Assembly: GCF_014649655.1 (NCBI RefSeq)
Contig: NZ_BMTL01000002.1
Coordinates: 1-64,000, forward strand
From: Streptomyces humidus
GTDB lineage: Bacteria > Actinomycetota > Actinomycetes > Streptomycetales > Streptomycetaceae
Direction of reading: 5' to 3'
DNA length: 64,000 nt
Below the pieces are notes generated by a model. The model had not been told where the DNA came from. It was given only the letters and a program-made list of their open reading frames with translations, and searched no databases. Position numbers and translations under genes: made by a program. Of the stretch, positions 1-10,335 are shown one piece after another; positions within the stretch are counted from its first letter, which is position 1, and every line of letters starts with the position of its first letter.

Positions 1-3000
1 CTCGGCGAGGCGACCACCGCCCTGGGCGGCGAACGCCACTACGCCGACGGCTACTCCGTCGTCACACACGAAACCGCACACGCCGTCTACCTGTTCGGCC
101 TGGACGAGCGCCAACAGGCCGTCGTACGCGACGCCTACACCATGCGCATGCGCCGGGACCCCTCGGTGGAGTGGGCGGACGGCCCACGCCTGGACACCGA
201 CAACAAGGTGGTCGACAACTACGCTTCGCGTGACGTGCTGGAGTACTTCGCCCAGACCAGCAACGCCTACCTGGGCACCAACCACGGCGTCGACCCCTAC
301 ACGGGAAGAGCCCGCAACAACGGCGCCGAATGGGTGCGAAACACCGAGTCCGACCGCATGGTGACCTTGCTGGAGTCGCTGTACGGCACCACGCCACAGG
401 ACCTGTCCGCCAACCCCGTGACCCAAACCCGCACCGAGAACGACCTGTGGCAGGGACTACGCGACTTCACCCACCTCACCCAACCCACCGACACCGACAC
501 CGACACCCAGACCGACACCGACTCCGCACCCGGGCCTCGTGAACTGGATCCGTCCGAGGACCTCTTCCACACGGTGATGCAGCAGCTCCACCGGATCCGT
601 GAGGACCTGACGTCGGACCGGGCGACGGTCGAGGAGACGCACCGGCGTCTGCTGCGCGAGCGGTCGGTCCTTCCCGGTATGTCGAGGGTTCAGGTGGCCG
701 GTCGGATCGCGGATGACATCGCGTCGGAATCGGGTGTGGAGCCCGCGCGGCTCCGTGCCGGCATGCTGAAGACGCAGGTGCTCGCGCAGGACGAAGCCGG
801 TGCGGGGGGCCATGCGGCAGGCTCTTCGCAGCAGGGGTCCGCGACGGCGGGGACATCCCGTGCGGCGGACTCGGGCACCGCCTCCGCTCCGCCCCGCCGT
901 ACACCCGAAGAGCCCCGCCGCACCTCTGAAGAGCCCCGCAATACACCAGAAGACAGCCTCGAACCTTCCCCGGAGCCGCCCGGCGCACCCGTGGCCGATC
1001 CGGCCGCCCGGGAGAGGGCCGCGCTGCGTGAGGCGTGGGGCGGGGAACTGGCCGCGCGCAGCTACCAGAAGGAGAAGGCCACGCGACTGGGCGCGAAGAC
1101 GGGCAGCCCCCTGGAGGCGTGGGAACTGTGGGAGTCCACGGCCCGCGACTTCGCGGAGAGCGGCAGGACCATGGGCGCCGGGGCCCTCGACCGGGCGACG
1201 CGCGAGATGGTGGCCTGGGGAATGGCCCCGGGGCCCAGGCAGTATCAGCGACGCGACGCCTTCGAGCGGGCCTGGCGACAGCAGCGGGCCGCAGCCGTCC
1301 CGGCGCCCCCCGCCGAACGGCACGGCCGAGCGACGACCGTCGTACCGCCCGGTGTGGGTGCGCTGCCCGCCATGCCGCCGTCGGACCCCGAGGTGCCGCA
1401 GCCAGATCAGGAAGCGCAGGACAAGCAGGAAGTGCCGGCGGAGGCTCCCACCGCGGACGACGCGCACGGAGGGGCGCCCGGCGTCTCGTCCTCCGGTGGC
1501 GCCGGCCTCACGAAGAGCGGGCCGTCGGCCGACGCCTCCCCGGCGCTGCCGCTCATCGTCGTGTCCGACACCGAGGTCTCGGGGACCGTGCGCGATTTCG
1601 GCAGCGCCGACCGGCGCGGCGCACCCGGGCTGGTCTCCGTCTCGCCCCTCGCGCCGTGGACCGTCACGGCGCTGCACCACCAGATCGTCCGCGCCCTCGG
1701 CGCCGCGGCCGACGAGGGCTCGGTGACGGCGGCCGTGAACGGTGCGCTGTCGCAGGAGCAGCTCGCCGAGCACATGCCCGCCCTGCTCAGCACGGAAGGC
1801 CACCGCGTCACGGTCACGTCGGACGGCCGTGAGCGCGACCTGCGTATCCGGTTGGCGCTGGAATACGACGGGCGGCCCGAATGGTACGGCGAGTCGGGCG
1901 CGGGCCGGCCGCAGCACCGGGTGGAGCGCCGCGCGCTGAGCACGCACAGCACGTCGAACCGAGGGAGCTACCACACCAGCCGCAGCATCCCCTTCGGCTG
2001 GACGGGCATTTTCCCCGTGCCCGGCGAGGTCCCGCTGCTGCGCGTCATCGGTTCCGCCCAAGTGAACGTGACGCACAATCAGATGTCGTCCTCGACCCAG
2101 GTCGGCAGCAGCGTGCGGACGCTTTCCAACCTCAGCAGCAGCGAGCCCTCGGAGCCGTACTCCTACCGCGTGACCTGGCAGGTCCGCGAGCACACCGGCA
2201 CGCCCACGGCCGGCGCCGAGGAGCCGCCCCGCCTCACGGTCGCGCCGGCGGACCGGCCGGAGGCCGGGGGCGACGCAATCGGTCCCGGCGACACGGAGCG
2301 CGCAGACGGCTCCGGATGGCGGACGAGCGAACAGGCCGGTACGGTCACCGTCTGGTTCCCTCAGCACCTCGCCTCCGACGACCATCTCGCGCCCGACGGA
2401 GCGGAGCCGGCCGCCCTGGACGACCTGCCGCTGTGGAACGTGGACTCCCTCGCTGATCCGGAGCGGCTCTCCGACGAGGTGCGGCGGCAGTTCGCGAGCG
2501 TCCTGTCCCTGCTCGCTCCCGAGTCGCGGGCCGAGGCGGAGGCCCTGTTCTCGGAACCCAGGTTGCGTGGCGCCATGCCCCTGCTGCGCCACGGCGCCTT
2601 CTCCCCGCTGCTGTGGGACACCGACGGCAACGCGATCGGCATGTTCAGGCTGACCGCCGACGTCAAGGTCGGTGAGGCCCTGCGTTCCTCCGTGCCGGGC
2701 GGGACGATGCTGGAGAGCCATGTCGGCCACGGCCGGAGCGTGGCGGGCTCCGCCCAGCTGTCCAGCGGCGTCGCGGGAGAGGTCGCCGTCTCCGCCGCCC
2801 TGGGGTCGGGCACGGTGCCGACCGGCGGTACCTCCGCGGCGGCCGGCACGCTGACGGTACGCGGCGGGGGATCCGCGCACCTGACGAAGACACTCGGCTC
2901 GGGTGGATCGGCTTCCCTCAGGCACTCTCTGCTCAGCACCGCCGCGCATCTGCTGACCAGCGCCGACGTGACGTACACAGTGGAGTTCGTCCGCGACGGC

Positions 3001-6000
3001 TCGGCCCTGCGGCACGAGTTCGGCACCTGGGAGGAGGGTCTGCGTCTGCGGATCCTCGGTGACGAGGACGCACGGGGGACGGAACCGGCGCAGAGCCGGT
3101 CCCTCCCCCCGGAGCTCGAGCAGATGCGCAGCATCGGCCTCTCCGCGACGGTGCTCGAAGTGTCGGGCGCCGAGGGCCTGTTCGCCACGGCCGAGAACCA
3201 TCTGCGGCAGCAGGGCTTCCTTCCCCCGCCGGCGGAAACCCGGGAGGCGGACGGCGCCGTTCAGGAAGTCGCCGCGCCCCGCCTGCCGCTGGGGCGGCCG
3301 GGTGCGGCAGCCCGGCTGGAGAACCTGCGCCGGTTCGAACTCGCCCGCAACCACGTCGGGCTGCGCGCGGTGGCGGACGGCGCCGTAGACGGCGGGTACG
3401 CGGTGTGGCTGGACGACCCGCTGGCCGTGCCCGCCCGCCGGGTGCAACTGCGCCTGACCATCACGCGGGACCACGGCGAGCCGTCCCGGCACACGCGGAC
3501 CCTGCCCCAGGTCAGCACCTTCAACACGGCCGCGCAGAACGACCCTGGAACGCAGGAGGAAGGCAGTGACCGGGGGCTCCACGTCGGTCTGGGCCCCAGC
3601 GGCGGCGGATCGACCGGAGGCCGCGGCGCGTTTCTCACCGGAGGCGTCGACTACCGCCACGACTGGCAGTGGGGCACGGCCGAGGAGACGTCGAACGAGG
3701 TCGCCCACGACCAGTCGACGTGGGGCGAGTCGCAGCCGTCCGAGGTGTTCGACGTCCCCGTCGTCGTCCGGCTCGCTCTCTACGGCGAGGACCCGCTGAC
3801 TCCGATCGCCGAGTTCCGTCCGGAGCCGCCGGACGACCGGCAGGAACCGGCCGCGGTGGACGGCGCGCACGCACTGACGTCCTCCGCCGGAGCCCCACCC
3901 GCCGCGACCGGGACCGACGACCAGGCCGGGGAGCGGGGCGGACAGCCGGGGCACGGCCGGCCACAGCGCTCCGGCCCCGGCACGGACGGCACGCTGCGGG
4001 TGGCTGTCCCCCGTCACCGCACCCTCGCTGAGCCCGAGCCGTCGGCCGCGGAGGCCGCCCCCGTGGTCCTCCCCCGCGCGGCCACCCAGGACGATCACGA
4101 CAGCCTGGCGCTCGTCGGGCCGGACGGCACGCCGCGCGAGAACGTGATCCGCGTACCCGGCGACGCCGTCATCGACGTGTTCGCCGGCTCTCGGGAGCTG
4201 ATCAGCGCCTTCGAATCCGTCATCGGCGGAACGTATGCCGAGGCGCAGGAGGCGGCGGTGGCAGAGGGCGCCGGCCGGGGGAAGACCGCGTCCGCCGGCG
4301 ACAGGCTCACCGCGATGATGCCGACGGGGCTCGCCAGGGCCGGCGGCTCCGCCGTGCGGTCGCTGGTCGGAGATGCTCCCGGCGATCAGCGTTCCTTCAT
4401 GAGCGAGACCCTGCGCGCCGCGCTCGGCCCCGAGCAACTGGTGGCCCGCGGTCACCAGATCCTGGGCGGTGGCTACGTCGTCGAAGGCCTGGCGCTGCCG
4501 GGAGCGCTAGCGGACGGCGAGTACTCCGTGGAACTTCGCGGCTACGCGCACAGGCCCCGTTCCGTCGTCAGCGCGGCGCAGTACCAGGAGACGGGCGTCT
4601 CATCAGGAGACGGCGCGTCCCACACGAGGAAGCACAGCAGCGGCTCCACGGTGACAGTGGGTTTCGGCGGCCGTCGCGACGTGAAGGACCGTCCCGCCCC
4701 GGGCGCACCGGTCGGGTCGACGAACTCCATGGTCACGCCCGTGCTGTCCTACGCGACGCAGCGCAGAACAGCACGGTCGCTCACCGAGGGATCCTCGGGC
4801 GAGTTCGCCAGGACTCTCACCGAGGAGAACCGCCAGCACCGGCTGCGTTCCACGGTGACCGTGCTGATGACGGTCCGCCGCGGCCACCGCAACATCGCCA
4901 CCGGCCTCGTCGGCCGGGGACAAGGCCCGGTGGTGACGATCGCGCTCGATCTGCCACGGTCACTGGACGTGCTGGTCACCGACGAGCAGATCCGGCGCAA
5001 CGCCACGTGGTTCGCCGGTGTGCCGGAGCTGAGCGACATCGTCGACTCCGCCGGTCCGGTCGACGACGCACCGCGTCCCGCTCTGCCCGACTGGTTCGCC
5101 CGCACCGGCGACCTCGGTACGGGGGTCGTTCTGGACTCGCTCGCCCTGGCGGAGCATCAGCCGGACGACGGCAGCGGCCGGGAGAACCAGGGCCCCGACG
5201 TCCGGTCGCCCGCCCCCGCCGAGACGCCCGCCCAGGGGCATCCCTTCCAGGAGAAGCTGCTGGCCCAGGTCGAGAAAGAGGCTCCCGGCGCCATGCGCCC
5301 CGGCAATTCCTCGTACGTGCCGGGCCTGCGCTCCCGCATCGTGGCCGCCACCGGCCAGGCCGCCATGCGCGCGCTTCCCGCGCGGGGCAGCAAGGGCGTG
5401 AGGCGGTTCCGTTTCCTGTACTCCGCCGCGGGCGGCACCCGGTTGGTGGAGGTAGAACTGAGGGCCCGCCCCAGAGACGACGTCCAGGGGCTTCGGGCCG
5501 TTCGCGGCCGTACGGCAGGCGAGGGTGCGGGCCTCGAGACCGTCTCCTCCGTCGCCCCGTCGAACGAGTCCCGTGGCAGTTCCTGGAGCAGCTCGCACCA
5601 AGCCTCACTCGGGCTGATCACCCGTCACCCCCGCGCCGGGAACCACATGGTCGGCGACCTGACGGGCCCGACTCTGGGGACGGCGATCGGTCACTCCCGC
5701 TCGGTCACCCGATCCACGGCATGGCAGGACCGCTCCTGGACCGAGACCGAACACACCGCCGAGTTCGACGTCGTGTACACATACACGACGTCCGTCCGCT
5801 CCGCCCCGGTCGGCGCCTGGCCGCCGGACCTGCTCGGCGGGTACGTCAGCAGCGGCTTGGTCTCCTGGAGCGACACCCCCGACCTGCGCAGCTGGCTGGC
5901 GGCCACCTTCGCCGGGCGGACACCCCGGCCGCAGGCCACGACGGTCAGAAACACTCTGCGGTTCGTCGCGGGCGAGGCGCCGGCCCAGCCGGTGGCAGGG

Positions 6001-9000
6001 GCGGACCCCGTCCCGTTCCACCGCCCGGCCACGCACCCGATCGGCACGACCGACGCGAGTGCGCTGCCGTTGACGCCGGCCGGACCCGTGATCGTGCACG
6101 GCTTCGACGGGGCTCATCACCTGCGCGACGCCCTCGCCGAAGCGCACCCCGGCCTGCCGGGGCAGGGCCTCATGGAGGCCCTCGACTCCCGGGAGAACGC
6201 GGCGGCCCGTCTGGGCGAGCTGATCGAGAGCCGCACGGCTCGGATCGGACCGGGCCAGACCCTCCGCATGCCCGGCGCCTGGCCGGACACCGGCATCACG
6301 ACCGTGACCACCGAACTGTTTCACCCGCGACCGGTCACGGTGGCCGACGACGTCGCCCTGGCCCGGGGACTGCTCAACGCGTCGAGCCAGTCGTCCGCAG
6401 GCTCCGTCTCCATCGCCCCGTCCATGAGCTGGTCCACCACCCTGCCCATGGACCCCAGGAACGAGACCCAGCGGTTCGCCGTCGGAGCGGCCATGATCTC
6501 CCCCGACGCGCTGCGCTCGGCCCAGACGGCCGGGACGGGGGACGCCCACCGCGAACGGCTCAAGGCCGCGGCCGTCAGCACGACCCCCGAAGGCACGTCG
6601 GGCACACGCACCCACGAGACCGCGGTGGACGTACTGATCACGGTCGACGGCGGTGACGACGGACCCCGATATGTGTACGGCACCACCACCGTGCGCCTGG
6701 CGGAGAGCGACCTGCTGGGACACGGCGTCACGGAAGCACGGGTTCAGCCTCGGGTGTACGACCTGCGGTCCCTGCTGCGCGACCAGCCCGACGAGGCGCT
6801 CAGGGAGTGGACCCGGCATCCACTGGCCGACCTGCCCGGTGCGCTGGCCGCGGGCCTGCACGAGGACGACCCGGCCGTTCAGCTGTGGCTGGCGACGCGT
6901 TCGGCCACCGCCTCCCCCGAGGAGAGCGGCCCGACACCGCTGGGCCGGGCCCTCTACGCGGCCGCGCAGACCGCGCTGCTGGCCCGGCGGCCCGTGGAGC
7001 TGTTCCTGCGAACCGAGCGGGGAACGCACCGCTGGCATTTCGACGCGACGGGCAGGCTGCACACCCAGGACGCCCGGGTCCGCGACGCCTGGGACGACTT
7101 CGCCGCCCCGATGTCGGACCACGCCGAGGCGGCCGAGCGCCAGACGCGCCTTCGGGCCGCGGAACGCGCTCTCGACGAGGCGCTCGGGGCGGCCCGCACC
7201 CGGGTGGAGCAGTCCGGGGCCGCGCTGCTCCGGGCCGGAGCGGCGTACGACGCGAGTCTCGACGACCAGGTGTCCGCTGTCGCGTCGCACGGCGAACAGG
7301 AGCTCCCGGAGCGCCTGCGAACAGCCGAAGAGCAGACGGCGGTGCATGCGGAACGCACGGCGGCGGCGCGGCGGACGTATGCCGAGGCGGCCACGGAGGC
7401 CGAGCGGCTCGCAGGACAGATCACCGAGCTCGTCCGGGGTCAGCGGGACGAGGCGGTCGCTCAGACCGCCGCACTCAGACGCCTCACCATCGCCGCACAC
7501 GACCTCGAGACCGCCAGGGAGGCGAGCGGAGAGGGCAGGGCCGGCACACCCGCCGCATCACTCACCATGAGAACGACACGCAGACGTGCCGACATCGGCG
7601 CGCCGTCCGCACCGGAGAGCCTCACCACGGAGCCGCCCGTTCCGTCCGTGGCAAAGCCGCGGGCGCCGCGGCCGGCCGCGCAGGAACGGCCTGCGGCGCG
7701 GGAGCCCGCCGGGACCGTTGCCGAGGAGGCCGCCGCCCCGGCGACGCATGCCCCCGGCGGAGCCTCGGCGCGCATGTCGACGGGCGACTCCCCGCCCCGG
7801 CGGCCGGGGGAGAGCGCCGAACTCGACTCCGGCGCCGAGGACGCGCCGGAACCCGTCACCCCGCGCGCCGATGCCGACGCGGCCGTGGACGCCAGGGACC
7901 GTCGGCAGCAGGCGCGGGCGGCCCTGAACCGGGCGCCGGTCGAGCTCAGGACGCAGGAACGGGCCGCCGCGGGCCGGCCCGCGTCCGCCCTCGAAGCCGC
8001 CGAGCGGGCGGTGTCCCAGGCCGAGTGGGACGTCGAGACCGCCGAGGCGGATCTTCGGGAACTGGGCTACGACGGCCCGGACCTCGCCGGCCACCTCCGC
8101 GAGGGCGACCCGCGCTTCCCCGGAGCCGGGGCGGGCCGCCGTCCCGGCGCCGAGGGCCGGCCGTCCGCCGCAGGCTCCGGCGCCGGGTCCGCATCCCGCC
8201 CGGAGGACTTCGTGGCGCCCTCGCCCCCCGTCACGGCGGGCTCGCCCGTCCCGGGAGGGGTGGCCTTCACCGGCACGTCGTCCGCCGGCACGAGCGACGC
8301 GCCGTTCCCGGCCCTGCCGTCGCACGCCGCCCGGAACGAGGCCGTCGCGCCCGGCGGCCCGGTGGTCGGTGAGCCGGGGCGGCTCGTCGACGGTGAGCCG
8401 TCGGCCGCAGGTCTCACGGTGGCAGTGCCTCCGGGACCGGAACCCATGGCGACCTGGGACGCCGGGTCCGAGCGCCACGCGTCGGCCGACGAACACGTGC
8501 TCGCGGTTCCTTCCCGCGTGTCCGGCGGAACGGTGTTCACCAGCCCGCTGGACGCGGTCCCCGAGCCCGCCGTGACCGACGGCGGGGAGTTCGAGGGCGT
8601 CGAGCCCGTGACGGTGAGCTTCGCCGAGGCGTCGCGGACAGTGGACGGCGAGCAGCAGCGAGAGCTGCGGAACCTGGCGCGACGACTGGCGCGTCAGGCG
8701 GTGCGCAACCGTGAACTGGGCCTTGCGCAACAAGCCGTTCGGATCAGGGGACGAGGCAACAGTTCGGGGCACGCGGCGTTCACGGGGAGGACCCGGGCCA
8801 AGAACACCGCGCACGCACTGGAGGATCACCTGGCGGTGGAACTGAGGGCGCTTCAGGGAGCGGTCGCCGACCCCGTGGTCGTCCGTGACCTGGACATCCG
8901 GTACGGCTACGAGGACACCTTGGGCCAGAACCGAATGGATCCGGCGAACCGCCGCACGGCGATCGTCTCCGTCGGGGAGGACTCCCTGCCGGAGGGGGTG

Positions 9001-10335
9001 ACGTGGACGCCGCTTCGCGAGCCTGACAGCCGAGACCGCCACGAACTCGCGGAGACCCCGCTGACCGTGACCTTCGGGAGAGGCGGCAAGGAGGTCTCGG
9101 AGAAGGACAGCCGCCGGATCGAGGACCTCGCGGAACGGATCGCGGTGAGGGCGCTGCGAAACAGGCGTTCGGGTCTGCGGCCGCCGGCCGTCCGGATCAC
9201 GGGACGCGGGAACGGACGTCGGGCGGAGGCGAACGGGACGGAGCGCGCAGCCAACACCGACGCGCAGCTCAGGCAGTTCCTGGCGAGGAGACTGCTGGAG
9301 CTTCAGCCGGGTGTCGAAGTACCGCTCACCCTGGACGATTTCCCCATCACGACCGTGTTCGACGACGCGCCGAAGGCGCTCTACCAGGATCCGCTGACCC
9401 ACCGCACCGCCACCATCGCCCTCGACTGGCCCGCGGAAGGGCCTGCGTCCGAAGCCCCGGGTCCGGAGGCAGAGGAGGAGACACGCGCCGGGTCGGTGTT
9501 CGAGTTCGGGCCGGAGCCGGAGCAGGAGCCGGATCCCGAGGAACCCCAGGAACCCCAGGAGTCTCAGAAGCCCGAGGAGGAGAAGGCACTGCCGCCGTTG
9601 CCCTTTGCCGCAGCCGCGTACGGGGCGGACTCCGAGGCGGCGCGAGAAGACTCGGCGGTCCTCGGCGTCGCGGCGGCGCGCGGAGCGACGGCTCCCGGGA
9701 CGACGAACTACAGGCGAGTCGGCCCGGACACACTCCTGGGCCCGGACGGCGCCGTACTCGAACTGCGCCCTGCCTCGGGTCCCGGCAGCGGGCTCACCGA
9801 GGCGGTGATGGAGATCGTCAGAGCTGACGTGGGCGAGGCCGGGGACTGGTACCGGCCCGGCGGCACGCCGGACCAGGCGATCGCCGAACTCCACCGCGCC
9901 GCACTGGCCGCCGAGCTGACCGAGGAAGACCTCCCCGATTCGCCTCTCTCGTCTCCGCGGGACCTGCTGCGCACCACGGTCGACGAACTGCGCCTCGCCG
10001 GAGTCCCGTTGACCGAGGAGCGACTGGCCCGTGCCGAGGCCGGCGAGGGCGCCCTGGACATCGCGTCGGCCGAACTGACACCCGTGCAACTGACCCGGCT
10101 GCTCCTGCTCCGCCCGGAGACATGGAATCCGGTGATCGACCGGATCGCCGCTGCCGGACTGGCACGCACGTTCATGCTCGACCTCACCGTGGTCGACCTG
10201 GACGCGCGAGACGAGGCGCACATCGGTCAAGGCCCGACCCGAGGCGTGATCGTCCTGGAAGACGGTCGGTTCAGGGCCGCTGTTCCCGACCGCAAGACGA
10301 GCACCACCACTGATCAGTCACCGACCCAGCTGTGA
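1..10335 (+). CDS. Giant modular protein, 3' part, with zinc-protease-like domain (lonely-Cys/type VII-associated type)
   Basis: The reading frame is open from base 1, so the true start lies outside the window; 3,444 residues are visible. Visible residues 23-27 read HETAH (bases 67-81), a zincin HExxH motif, and E81 in LEYFAQ is a plausible third zinc ligand as in lethal-factor-like peptidases. After a Thr/Asp-rich linker and a Pro/Glu-rich stretch come several Ser/Thr-rich beta modules (about 1900-2200, 3480-3790, 4540-4880, 5450-5800 and 6370-6660), a long Ala/Glu coiled coil (about 7100-7545), a disordered Pro/Ala region, and two copies of an OmpA-like module (8599-8862 and 9052-9312). I saw no cysteine in the visible part. 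Architecture and the 3' neighbour match the very large Streptomyces proteins called lonely Cys domain proteins, associated with type VII secretion; that assignment is recalled, not tested. Role inferred: secreted or surface effector or polymorphic toxin. Confidence 0.8.
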   Translation, partial: LGEATTALGGERHYADGYSVVTHETAHAVYLFGLDERQQAVVRDAYTMRMRRDPSVEWADGPRLDTDNKVVDNYASRDVLEYFAQTSNAYLGTNHGVDPYTGRARNNGAEWVRNTESDRMVTLLESLYGTTPQDLSANPVTQTRTENDLWQGLRDFTHLTQPTDTDTDTQTDTDSAPGPRELDPSEDLFHTVMQQLHRIREDLTSDRATVEETHRRLLRERSVLPGMSRVQVAGRIADDIASESGVEPARLRAGMLKTQVLAQDEAGAGGHAAGSSQQGSATAGTSRAADSGTASAPPRRTPEEPRRTSEEPRNTPEDSLEPSPEPPGAPVADPAARERAALREAWGGELAARSYQKEKATRLGAKTGSPLEAWELWESTARDFAESGRTMGAGALDRATREMVAWGMAPGPRQYQRRDAFERAWRQQRAAAVPAPPAERHGRATTVVPPGVGALPAMPPSDPEVPQPDQEAQDKQEVPAEAPTADDAHGGAPGVSSSGGAGLTKSGPSADASPALPLIVVSDTEVSGTVRDFGSADRRGAPGLVSVSPLAPWTVTALHHQIVRALGAAADEGSVTAAVNGALSQEQLAEHMPALLSTEGHRVTVTSDGRERDLRIRLALEYDGRPEWYGESGAGRPQHRVERRALSTHSTSNRGSYHTSRSIPFGWTGIFPVPGEVPLLRVIGSAQVNVTHNQMSSSTQVGSSVRTLSNLSSSEPSEPYSYRVTWQVREHTGTPTAGAEEPPRLTVAPADRPEAGGDAIGPGDTERADGSGWRTSEQAGTVTVWFPQHLASDDHLAPDGAEPAALDDLPLWNVDSLADPERLSDEVRRQFASVLSLLAPESRAEAEALFSEPRLRGAMPLLRHGAFSPLLWDTDGNAIGMFRLTADVKVGEALRSSVPGGTMLESHVGHGRSVAGSAQLSSGVAGEVAVSAALGSGTVPTGGTSAAAGTLTVRGGGSAHLTKTLGSGGSASLRHSLLSTAAHLLTSADVTYTVEFVRDGSALRHEFGTWEEGLRLRILGDEDARGTEPAQSRSLPPELEQMRSIGLSATVLEVSGAEGLFATAENHLRQQGFLPPPAETREADGAVQEVAAPRLPLGRPGAAARLENLRRFELARNHVGLRAVADGAVDGGYAVWLDDPLAVPARRVQLRLTITRDHGEPSRHTRTLPQVSTFNTAAQNDPGTQEEGSDRGLHVGLGPSGGGSTGGRGAFLTGGVDYRHDWQWGTAEETSNEVAHDQSTWGESQPSEVFDVPVVVRLALYGEDPLTPIAEFRPEPPDDRQEPAAVDGAHALTSSAGAPPAATGTDDQAGERGGQPGHGRPQRSGPGTDGTLRVAVPRHRTLAEPEPSAAEAAPVVLPRAATQDDHDSLALVGPDGTPRENVIRVPGDAVIDVFAGSRELISAFESVIGGTYAEAQEAAVAEGAGRGKTASAGDRLTAMMPTGLARAGGSAVRSLVGDAPGDQRSFMSETLRAALGPEQLVARGHQILGGGYVVEGLALPGALADGEYSVELRGYAHRPRSVVSAAQYQETGVSSGDGASHTRKHSSGSTVTVGFGGRRDVKDRPAPGAPVGSTNSMVTPVLSYATQRRTARSLTEGSSGEFARTLTEENRQHRLRSTVTVLMTVRRGHRNIATGLVGRGQGPVVTIALDLPRSLDVLVTDEQIRRNATWFAGVPELSDIVDSAGPVDDAPRPALPDWFARTGDLGTGVVLDSLALAEHQPDDGSGRENQGPDVRSPAPAETPAQGHPFQEKLLAQVEKEAPGAMRPGNSSYVPGLRSRIVAATGQAAMRALPARGSKGVRRFRFLYSAAGGTRLVEVELRARPRDDVQGLRAVRGRTAGEGAGLETVSSVAPSNESRGSSWSSSHQASLGLITRHPRAGNHMVGDLTGPTLGTAIGHSRSVTRSTAWQDRSWTETEHTAEFDVVYTYTTSVRSAPVGAWPPDLLGGYVSSGLVSWSDTPDLRSWLAATFAGRTPRPQATTVRNTLRFVAGEAPAQPVAGADPVPFHRPATHPIGTTDASALPLTPAGPVIVHGFDGAHHLRDALAEAHPGLPGQGLMEALDSRENAAARLGELIESRTARIGPGQTLRMPGAWPDTGITTVTTELFHPRPVTVADDVALARGLLNASSQSSAGSVSIAPSMSWSTTLPMDPRNETQRFAVGAAMISPDALRSAQTAGTGDAHRERLKAAAVSTTPEGTSGTRTHETAVDVLITVDGGDDGPRYVYGTTTVRLAESDLLGHGVTEARVQPRVYDLRSLLRDQPDEALREWTRHPLADLPGALAAGLHEDDPAVQLWLATRSATASPEESGPTPLGRALYAAAQTALLARRPVELFLRTERGTHRWHFDATGRLHTQDARVRDAWDDFAAPMSDHAEAAERQTRLRAAERALDEALGAARTRVEQSGAALLRAGAAYDASLDDQVSAVASHGEQELPERLRTAEEQTAVHAERTAAARRTYAEAATEAERLAGQITELVRGQRDEAVAQTAALRRLTIAAHDLETAREASGEGRAGTPAASLTMRTTRRRADIGAPSAPESLTTEPPVPSVAKPRAPRPAAQERPAAREPAGTVAEEAAAPATHAPGGASARMSTGDSPPRRPGESAELDSGAEDAPEPVTPRADADAAVDARDRRQQARAALNRAPVELRTQERAAAGRPASALEAAERAVSQAEWDVETAEADLRELGYDGPDLAGHLREGDPRFPGAGAGRRPGAEGRPSAAGSGAGSASRPEDFVAPSPPVTAGSPVPGGVAFTGTSSAGTSDAPFPALPSHAARNEAVAPGGPVVGEPGRLVDGEPSAAGLTVAVPPGPEPMATWDAGSERHASADEHVLAVPSRVSGGTVFTSPLDAVPEPAVTDGGEFEGVEPVTVSFAEASRTVDGEQQRELRNLARRLARQAVRNRELGLAQQAVRIRGRGNSSGHAAFTGRTRAKNTAHALEDHLAVELRALQGAVADPVVVRDLDIRYGYEDTLGQNRMDPANRRTAIVSVGEDSLPEGVTWTPLREPDSRDRHELAETPLTVTFGRGGKEVSEKDSRRIEDLAERIAVRALRNRRSGLRPPAVRITGRGNGRRAEANGTERAANTDAQLRQFLARRLLELQPGVEVPLTLDDFPITTVFDDAPKALYQDPLTHRTATIALDWPAEGPASEAPGPEAEEETRAGSVFEFGPEPEQEPDPEEPQEPQESQKPEEEKALPPLPFAAAAYGADSEAAREDSAVLGVAAARGATAPGTTNYRRVGPDTLLGPDGAVLELRPASGPGSGLTEAVMEIVRADVGEAGDWYRPGGTPDQAIAELHRAALAAELTEEDLPDSPLSSPRDLLRTTVDELRLAGVPLTEERLARAEAGEGALDIASAELTPVQLTRLLLLRPETWNPVIDRIAAAGLARTFMLDLTVVDLDARDEAHIGQGPTRGVIVLEDGRFRAAVPDRKTSTTTDQSPTQL

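Noticed and set aside
457..4455. Open frame of about 1,330 codons on the minus strand within the giant gene
   Set aside because: It is a codon-composition shadow in GC-rich DNA; its translation is Arg/Gly/Ala-rich without domains and opposite to a clear coding frame.
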